DNA of 20,435 nt from Euryarchaeota archaeon UBA36 (GTDB lineage: Archaea; Thermoplasmatota; Poseidoniia; Poseidoniales; Thalassarchaeaceae). The notes under the pieces were generated by a model that made no database searches, was not told where the DNA came from, and saw only the letters and a program-made list of their open reading frames with translations. Below are positions 15,343-20,435 of the stretch, piece by piece. Numbering within the stretch: position 1 is the first letter of the stretch; every line of letters starts with the position of its first letter. The position numbers and the translations under genes are program-made. The DNA lies in NCBI GenBank assembly GCA_002496485.1, contig DAJW01000057.1, positions 1-20,435 on the forward strand, written 5' to 3'.

Positions 15343-16893
15343 ATGGACGAATTGCCGAGAGGTTTGAAATTGAAAAGGGCAGATGTCATAGAACCACGTT
15401 CTTCTGCTTCTGCGGTATTCAGTAGAAATATAGGTGACAAATATGAGATTTTGATGTGTCATAGAGTTCCTGAATTACCTAGTTTTCCCGATTTATGGTC
15501 TTTCCCGGGAGGTGGAGTTAGTAGAGTTGATTATAGTGCTGCAGAAGATTTAGATATTTACTTTTTAGAGCATGGAATAAACAGAGTTGCTATTTTCACT
15601 TTACTAAGGGAAATAGTGGAAGAAGTTGGAATTTCACCCGACGGAAATGGTGGTTTTATAGAAGTAGATGCAGAAGTAAGAAACAAAGTTTGTGAAAATA
15701 AAGAAGAATGGCTGAATATGGTTCAAACAGAGAATCTTAGTATCAGTAATTTCCATTGCCAAATAATTTCTGATAGGATAACGCCGCCTAATTCTACTTT
15801 GAGATTTCATAATTTATTCTTTCATATTCCAATGGGCGATTCAAAAATAGAGCCTAGATTTCCCGAAGGAAGAAGTGAATTTGACGAATTTAAATGGTGG
15901 GATCCTATTGATTTACTACATAGTTGGGAGGCTAATGAATTACGAATTCCACCCCCAATAATCACCCTTATTAGAGATTTAGTTGATGGAATAAATAATC
16001 AGGGGAGTCTGATAGAAGTCTGTAATAATTTAGCATTAAATCCACCTAATGGAAGGCACAAATTCGAGTATGCACCAGGAGTAGAATGTATATTAATTCC
16101 TACTAATACTCTTCCACCCTCTACACACACAAACTGCTTTATTTTGGGCCATCCAGGTGGTGAAAGAATAATAATTGATCCAGCAATTAATGATGAAGAA
16201 GGATTCAAAGAATTGAAACTTAAGGTTGAAGAAATTGAAGCAGAAGATAGTACAATTATTGCAACCTTATTCACTCATAAGCATAGAGATCATATCGGGG
16301 ATCTTCGGCTAATTTCAAACTTATATTCTGCACCAATCTGGGCAACAGAAATAACATTAAATTCATTATTTGGGGAATATGAGAAATTAGTACTAAAAGA
16401 TAGAGACACTATTAATATCGAGGGGCCTAAGGGTACGGAAACTTGGGAAATCATGGAAACCCCCGGTCACTGTCCTGGGCAAATTTGTTTAGTTAGTGAT
16501 TTAGGAATTATCTCTGCGGATAACTGTAGTGCAAATGGAACTATTCTCGTTCCATCTGAAGACGGAGATATGGATGAATATATTAGAGGATTAGAACGGA
16601 TAAAAGAAATGGAACCTGGAATATTATTTCCGGGTCACGGACCTTTCATCATAAATCCTAGAAAATTACTTGATAGATATATTTCCCATAGGAAGAAAAG
16701 ACATCAATTAGTTATTCAGGCTGTTGAAGAAGGTAAAAATAAACTTTCTGAAATTTCTAAATTTACATATTCTGATACGCCCAATGCCCACCCAATTCTA
16801 TCAGAAGACCAAACAAAATCTCATCTTAAAAGTTGGATTAAATCTGGAAGAATTATTATAATTGATGATGAATATAAAATCAATAAGGCGTAA
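15343..16893 (+). CDS. Nudix hydrolase fused to a metallo-beta-lactamase-fold hydrolase (LACTB2-like)
   Basis: A two-enzyme fusion, 516 residues from the ATG at 15343. The Nudix domain (about 10-215) has PDLWSFPGGGV with the glycine run at 56-58, and REIVEEVG at 89-96. A roughly 30-residue insert separates the two halves of the Nudix box, reminiscent of NUDT7/NUDT19-type CoA diphosphatases. The metallo-beta-lactamase domain (about 230-445) has THKHRDH (H312, H314, D316, H317), PGHCPGQ (H376), D393 and FPGHGP (H432), a complete two-zinc set. The C-terminal 70 residues look like the winged-helix tail of LACTB2-type proteins. No signal peptide, so cytoplasmic. An in-frame GTG at 15337 is an alternative start; the A/T box 22-31 nt upstream favours 15343. 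The true substrates (nucleotide, CoA derivative or RNA) cannot be told from sequence. Confidence 0.88.
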   Translation: MDELPRGLKLKRADVIEPRSSASAVFSRNIGDKYEILMCHRVPELPSFPDLWSFPGGGVSRVDYSAAEDLDIYFLEHGINRVAIFTLLREIVEEVGISPDGNGGFIEVDAEVRNKVCENKEEWLNMVQTENLSISNFHCQIISDRITPPNSTLRFHNLFFHIPMGDSKIEPRFPEGRSEFDEFKWWDPIDLLHSWEANELRIPPPIITLIRDLVDGINNQGSLIEVCNNLALNPPNGRHKFEYAPGVECILIPTNTLPPSTHTNCFILGHPGGERIIIDPAINDEEGFKELKLKVEEIEAEDSTIIATLFTHKHRDHIGDLRLISNLYSAPIWATEITLNSLFGEYEKLVLKDRDTINIEGPKGTETWEIMETPGHCPGQICLVSDLGIISADNCSANGTILVPSEDGDMDEYIRGLERIKEMEPGILFPGHGPFIINPRKLLDRYISHRKKRHQLVIQAVEEGKNKLSEISKFTYSDTPNAHPILSEDQTKSHLKSWIKSGRIIIIDDEYKINKA

Positions 16894-16900
16894 AGGGCAA

Positions 16901-16910
16901 TATGAAATAG
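16901..16910 (+). promoter_or_regulatory. Putative TATA-like box for the DUF3592-like gene
   Basis: TATGAAATAG lies 22-31 nt before the ATG at 16932, in the 38-nt gap after the Nudix-MBL stop. The matching distance supports 16932 rather than the in-frame TTG at 16923, and a separate promoter for the right-hand gene run. Confidence 0.35.
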
Positions 16911-16931
16911 TAATGTACAGGGTTGTTAATT

Positions 16932-17966
16932 ATGTCTAGCGGTGATCAATGGTGGAAGGAAGATTTGGATTCTGAAGAAAGGATTCAAGAAATGCTGGAC
17001 AAATCCGAGGAAAATAGAATCAGGAGAGAAGAAGAATTAGAACAGGCTAAGCATGATGTTAAAATTGCAGAGCTAGAAAAAAGAGAAAGGGAAGCTAATC
17101 GAGGAATAACCCTTGATAATAGTACTAATTCATTGCGAACAATTGATGAAGATAGTAAATCTACAGAAATTCATAATGGGGGGATTCTAGGGATTTGGTG
17201 GCTATCTTCAGGGGAAGCTGTAGCTATAGGATTAGGTGGAGTGTTTCTTATAATTACAATAATTGGGGGAATAATGGCAATATCTAATTCGGATTCATTT
17301 GAAGAGGTCAATGGGGAAATTGTCGGAAAATATCCTGGATGGAAATGGATTGAAAATGAAGAATGTTTTGACGATGGATATTGTAGTTATTATTATGATC
17401 TTGAGTGTTATGTTGATTTGAATATTCAAATTTTGGGTTCTCTAAATCAGAATTGGTCTAATTTTGAGGGGAATCCTGAATCTGTTCTGGATGGATATAT
17501 CTTTAGATCTGATGGGAATGTAATTGCTAATCTCGGAGACTATGATGGGGCAGAGCAAGATTGTCTAGATTATGGACTTAATGAAACATTTGAATTAGGT
17601 TCCACTATTACATTATTCTACAATACTGAAAATCCAATGGATATTAGAATTTCAGACCCATTAATAACTGCAGTTAGTGCTTCAGCGATTTCTGGGGGTT
17701 GTTGTCTAACTATTTTCTTAGTTTTGATACTGAATTCTAGATTTAGTAATGCTCCAATGGTTAATACTGATTTAGTCAGTGATAAGAGAAATACTAACGA
17801 CGGTGATGTACACATACATCATCACCATGGAATTACAAGTAGATTTGGATTTGCTAGGAAACGTGGCCATAGGAGAAGAAATTCAAGGATTATATCGAGA
17901 AATAGAAGAAATTCGCAACGACAGAGAAATGATGGCGGAGGTAGATCTGGTGGCGGCAGAAGATGA
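16932..17966 (+). CDS. Membrane protein with DUF3592-like extracytoplasmic domain and His/Arg/Gly-rich tail
   Basis: 344 residues from the ATG at 16932. A charged coiled-coil-like stretch (about 14-57, ENRIRREEELEQAKHDVKIA) is followed by a membrane helix (95-118), a loop of about 125 residues, a second helix (245-267) and a polar tail. The loop begins FEEVNGEIVGKY and ends FELGSTITLFYNTENPMDI, resembling DUF3592, which also sits between two membrane helices. It has four cysteines (145, 151, 159, 211) that could pair outside the cell. The tail has a histidine cluster (VHIHHHHG, about 293-300), then Arg/Asn-rich and GGGRSGGGRR ends, suggesting metal or nucleic acid binding. The last 140 nt are also open in the next gene's frame, so the true C-terminus is uncertain. 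Function unknown. Confidence 0.75.
   Translation: MSSGDQWWKEDLDSEERIQEMLDKSEENRIRREEELEQAKHDVKIAELEKREREANRGITLDNSTNSLRTIDEDSKSTEIHNGGILGIWWLSSGEAVAIGLGGVFLIITIIGGIMAISNSDSFEEVNGEIVGKYPGWKWIENEECFDDGYCSYYYDLECYVDLNIQILGSLNQNWSNFEGNPESVLDGYIFRSDGNVIANLGDYDGAEQDCLDYGLNETFELGSTITLFYNTENPMDIRISDPLITAVSASAISGGCCLTIFLVLILNSRFSNAPMVNTDLVSDKRNTNDGDVHIHHHHGITSRFGFARKRGHRRRNSRIISRNRRNSQRQRNDGGGRSGGGRR
17937..17942 (+). promoter_or_regulatory. Candidate Shine-Dalgarno for the alpha/beta hydrolase
   Basis: GGAGGT lies 7 nt before the in-frame GTG at 17950, ideal spacing. It also encodes part of the glycine-rich tail of the upstream gene, so the match could be accidental. Confidence 0.45.
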
Positions 17967-18852
17967 GGAATTGTTGAAATCAGAATCTCCAATAGATAAT
18001 TCTGATTCTCTTTGGGCTGGTTCACCAGTTCTTGAAAATATACTAACCCAAGAAAAATGGATTGAAGTTGAAGATGATATATACCTCAGAATATTGATTT
18101 TTTCTCCTAAGGATTCGAAATATGGAAATTCTAATCCGGTTGTAATGATTCCTGGATGGGGGTCATTGTTCGAAGGTTGGAAGCCTTTGATATCAAAATG
18201 GGCTACAAAAAGGAAAATTTTCTATATTGAAACCAGAGAAAAAAAGAGTTCGAGAATAAATCGTAAATCTCGAAAATCGGATTTTATTATGAGTCGCCAT
18301 GGACAAGATATACGTACAATAATCCAAAAAATAGATCTACAAATGGATGAAATTGAATGGTTCGCATCTTCTTTAGGCTCCACTATCTTAATTGATTCCT
18401 TCCAAAAAGGAATATTAAGTGGAAAAAGTGCAATTTTACTAGCTCCCAATAGTGATTTCATGTTTCCCCTGTGGTTCAGGATAGGAATAAATTTGCCAAT
18501 TCCAGTTTTTATCTTCAAAAGGTTAGTGAATTTTATTTCCTGGAAGGTACAAAAAAGAACTAAAGAACCCGCTCAGAAAGAAAGGTATCGGAGAAATTTC
18601 ACTGCCCTTGATGTCGAGAAAATGTTGCTATCTGCTAGGTCTAATATTGGTTTCGCATTGCCTGAAGATTTATCAGAGATTAAAGTTAGATGTGCAGTTA
18701 TGACAGCCTATTCAGATACATTACATGATTTTGATAAAATTAGGTTCATAAAAGATTCAATTCCGAATTGTGAATTAATTGAAGTTCCATCTAATCAATA
18801 TGCTCATGAAGCAGAAGTGCTAAATGAAATTGAAGAATTTCAATCTAAATGA
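17950..18852 (+). CDS. Alpha/beta-fold hydrolase
   Basis: A predicted cytoplasmic serine hydrolase, 300 residues from the GTG at 17950. After an acidic leader come VVMIPGWGSL (oxyanion-loop region, GWG at 69-71), FASSLGSTIL with nucleophile S141 (A-x-S-x-G rather than G-x-S-x-G), YSDTLHD (D256) and NQYAHEAEV (H286), giving a complete Ser-Asp-His triad in order. A lid-like region with basic and aromatic residues lies at about 165-215. The substrate is unknown; esterase, lipase or thioesterase are all possible. Start choice is open: ATGs at 17827, 17929 and 17932 and the frame back to 17779 all overlap the previous gene, while the GTG has a strong GGAGGT. The Rqc2 gene follows after 62 nt on the same strand. 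Confidence 0.82.
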   Translation: MAAEDEELLKSESPIDNSDSLWAGSPVLENILTQEKWIEVEDDIYLRILIFSPKDSKYGNSNPVVMIPGWGSLFEGWKPLISKWATKRKIFYIETREKKSSRINRKSRKSDFIMSRHGQDIRTIIQKIDLQMDEIEWFASSLGSTILIDSFQKGILSGKSAILLAPNSDFMFPLWFRIGINLPIPVFIFKRLVNFISWKVQKRTKEPAQKERYRRNFTALDVEKMLLSARSNIGFALPEDLSEIKVRCAVMTAYSDTLHDFDKIRFIKDSIPNCELIEVPSNQYAHEAEVLNEIEEFQSK

Positions 18853-18900
18853 GATAAATTGGTCTAAATCATCGATTGCCTGATGAAGTAATGTTGTTTC

Positions 18901-18907
18901 GGTGGAA
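18901..18907 (+). promoter_or_regulatory. Shine-Dalgarno-like site for the Rqc2 gene
   Basis: GGTGGAA ends 7 nt before the ATG at 18915. It favours this start over the in-frame ATG at 18891, which lies upstream of the site. Confidence 0.45.
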
Positions 18908-18914
18908 TCGTCAT

Positions 18915-20435
18915 ATGCGTGAAAGTTCATCTTCATTTGATGTTGCTAGGATTGTCAGAGAGCTTTCAGAAATGATAGGTTCTCGAGCAAGAAAAGCATA
19001 TCAACCACATTATGAACAGATTGTATTGAGGTTGAATCGTAAGGGGATTTCTCCTATTGATTTAGTAGTAGTAAGTGGAAAGAGAGTATACCTATCCAGA
19101 AGGGATAGGCCGATGCCATCAAGGCCTTCTCATTTTGCTATGGTTTTACGAAAGCATCTCAATAATTCTAGACTAATATCAGTTGAACAGTTTGGTTTTG
19201 ATAGAGTAATTAGACTCGTATTCGAACACGGTAGAGGTAAACTAAGTCTGATAATAGAGATGTTTAGAGATGGTAATATCATATTACTAGATGGTGAGGA
19301 TAAAATTATCCAACCTCTAACTCACGCTAAATTTGCCAGTAGATCAATTAAAAGAGGGGTTAGTTACATTCCACCACCTGAGACTTTTGATCCTAGAGTA
19401 ATGAAAATTGAAGATTTTACACTATTACTCAAAGAAAGTAATCATGATTTGATTAGAACTCTTGCTGCCAGAGCTAATCTTGGTAGGATTTATGGAAGCG
19501 CAGCATGCCATTTATCTGAAATTAATGAGAAGGTAATTTGTAATACTTTAGAATTTGCTGAAATAGAAAAATTGTATAACTCAGTAAAAAAAATGCTAGA
19601 GTTTCTTTCTTCGGGAGAAGGTTCTATGATTTGGATGAAAGATACGCGATTGGTAGAAAAATGGGACATGATATTGAGGCAGAATACAATTGATGATTTT
19701 TCATCAGATATTGTTGAAATCGCCCCAATTAATCTACCAAATATGGATGATAATAATAGAATTGAAGTGTCTTCTTTATCCTTTGCATTCGATTGTGTTT
19801 TTGGCCCCCATGATGCTGCAGCATATATTAGAAGAGAAGAAGAAAAATTTCAGAGTAGTAAAAATTATCAAGAAATTGGAGAGAAATTAGTTAGGAGAGA
19901 AAAACAGCAGAGAACGGCAATACAGAAATTCTTGGATCGTGCTGAAATTTCTCAAAAACTTGGGCTATCCATCCAGGATAATTGGAATCATGTAGATTCA
20001 ATAATTGCCCAATCTAATGCAGCAGTAAAAAGAGATGGTTGGGATAGTGTTTCTGAAAAGATATATGATATTCCTTGGATAGGGGAAATAAATCCATCCA
20101 AGAAAACCATCATTGCTTATCTTCCTGATGAGGATAATGATCCAGGGGCAAGCATAACTCTTGAAATCGAAAAAACTGTTCATCAAAATGCCCAAAGATA
20201 CTTTGAAGACGCTAGAAATTATAAAAATAAGGCTAAAGGAGCTGAATCGGCTTTACTTACAACAGAAGAATTGCGGCGTAAAGAAGAAAAAAGGGATGCA
20301 AAAAATCTATCCTCTGGTCTACTGAAAAAAAGAGTTAGAAGTAAGAAATTATGGTTCGAAAAGCATAGATGGGCAATTCTAGAAAAGGGTAATTTTCTAA
20401 TTGGAGGCAGAGATTCTAAGGGTAACGATATTATT
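18915..20435 (+). CDS. Rqc2/NEMF-family ribosome quality control protein (3' partial)
   Basis: Binds the large ribosomal subunit with a stalled peptidyl-tRNA and, in relatives, recruits tRNA to extend the nascent chain with a degradation tag (RqcH in bacteria, Rqc2/NEMF in eukaryotes). The first 507 residues are in the window; the frame is open to the last base and a full protein would be about 650-700 residues. The NFACT-N domain has SSFDVARIVREL with D9, and FGFDRVIRL with D96-R97, matching the D9 and D98-R99 positions needed for tailing by yeast Rqc2. A long coiled-coil/HhH middle follows, and SKKLWFEKHRWAI then NFLIGGRDSKGND begin the NFACT-R domain at the right edge. The ATG at 18915 puts D9 at the expected number. 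The old family label, fibronectin-binding protein A, is misleading here. Confidence 0.93.
   Translation, partial: MRESSSSFDVARIVRELSEMIGSRARKAYQPHYEQIVLRLNRKGISPIDLVVVSGKRVYLSRRDRPMPSRPSHFAMVLRKHLNNSRLISVEQFGFDRVIRLVFEHGRGKLSLIIEMFRDGNIILLDGEDKIIQPLTHAKFASRSIKRGVSYIPPPETFDPRVMKIEDFTLLLKESNHDLIRTLAARANLGRIYGSAACHLSEINEKVICNTLEFAEIEKLYNSVKKMLEFLSSGEGSMIWMKDTRLVEKWDMILRQNTIDDFSSDIVEIAPINLPNMDDNNRIEVSSLSFAFDCVFGPHDAAAYIRREEEKFQSSKNYQEIGEKLVRREKQQRTAIQKFLDRAEISQKLGLSIQDNWNHVDSIIAQSNAAVKRDGWDSVSEKIYDIPWIGEINPSKKTIIAYLPDEDNDPGASITLEIEKTVHQNAQRYFEDARNYKNKAKGAESALLTTEELRRKEEKRDAKNLSSGLLKKRVRSKKLWFEKHRWAILEKGNFLIGGRDSKGNDII

Noticed and set aside
15124..15462. A 112-residue minus-strand frame over the Nudix start
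   Set aside because: It overlaps the 5' end of the conserved Nudix-MBL gene and the divergent promoter, and its translation is low-quality. The 59-aa frame in another phase is far more protein-like.
18891..18914. Upstream in-frame ATG for the Rqc2 gene
   Set aside because: It would add MLFRWNRH, which is not seen at archaeal family N-termini, and it lies upstream of the GGTGGAA site that serves 18915.
1..20435. CRISPR array, insertion sequence, phage or toxin-antitoxin module
   Set aside because: No regularly spaced repeats, transposase motifs, terminal repeats or paired toxin-antitoxin frames were seen by eye on either strand.

Overview
The window looks like a chromosomal segment of an AT-rich archaeon, most likely a planktonic marine euryarchaeon of the Marine Group II (Poseidoniales) type. 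The evidence is indirect. The tRNA-Gln has an archaeal-type A1-U72 pair. The 2-oxoacid:ferredoxin oxidoreductase is the two-subunit archaeal form, with gamma fused to alpha. A full-length archaeal-type Rqc2/NEMF homologue is present. Several genes have TATA-like boxes about 22-31 nt upstream of the start codon, as expected for leaderless mRNAs. A 2277-residue secreted FG-GAP protein with a C-terminal membrane anchor is of a kind I associate with this group. Lineage is inference; no marker phylogeny was possible.

Layout. Bases 1-801 (+) hold the end of a TPR-like membrane protein. It converges, with 3 nt between the stops, on a long minus-strand block (805-12010). Read in its own direction, that block is a TPR/membrane/cyclophilin protein, aconitase AcnA, a 150-residue unknown protein, and the giant anchored surface protein, which probably has its own promoter. 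A 112-nt divergent region separates this from the plus-strand pair korA-korB (12123-14934). A tRNA-Gln(CTG) follows at 14991-15066. Next is an unlisted 59-residue minus-strand membrane micro-ORF (15090-15269), divergent from a Nudix + metallo-beta-lactamase fusion gene (15343-16893). The right end is a plus-strand run: a DUF3592-like membrane protein, an alpha/beta hydrolase overlapping its end, and the Rqc2/NEMF homologue, which runs off the window.

How the genes relate. Aconitase and KorAB sit back to back and are two steps of the same oxidative TCA segment: citrate to isocitrate, and 2-oxoglutarate to succinyl-CoA with reduction of ferredoxin. The cyclophilin and the giant surface protein are both predicted to act outside the membrane, so the cyclophilin could help fold secreted proteins; this is inference. 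Rqc2 belongs to ribosome-associated quality control of stalled translation. The tRNA-Gln is isolated.

Translation signals fall into two classes. Genes that open a transcription unit tend to have an A/T box about 22-31 nt before the start and no Shine-Dalgarno site. Genes inside units (korB, the 150-residue gene, the hydrolase, Rqc2) have GGTGAT, GGAGGT or GGTGG. I found no mobile element, CRISPR array, phage gene or toxin-antitoxin pair, and I do not see a clearly new defence or metabolic system. The best leads are the micro-ORF with its exactly symmetric divergent promoter, the domain mosaic and cytoplasmic tail of the giant protein, and the dual-frame overlap near 17.8-17.97 kb.
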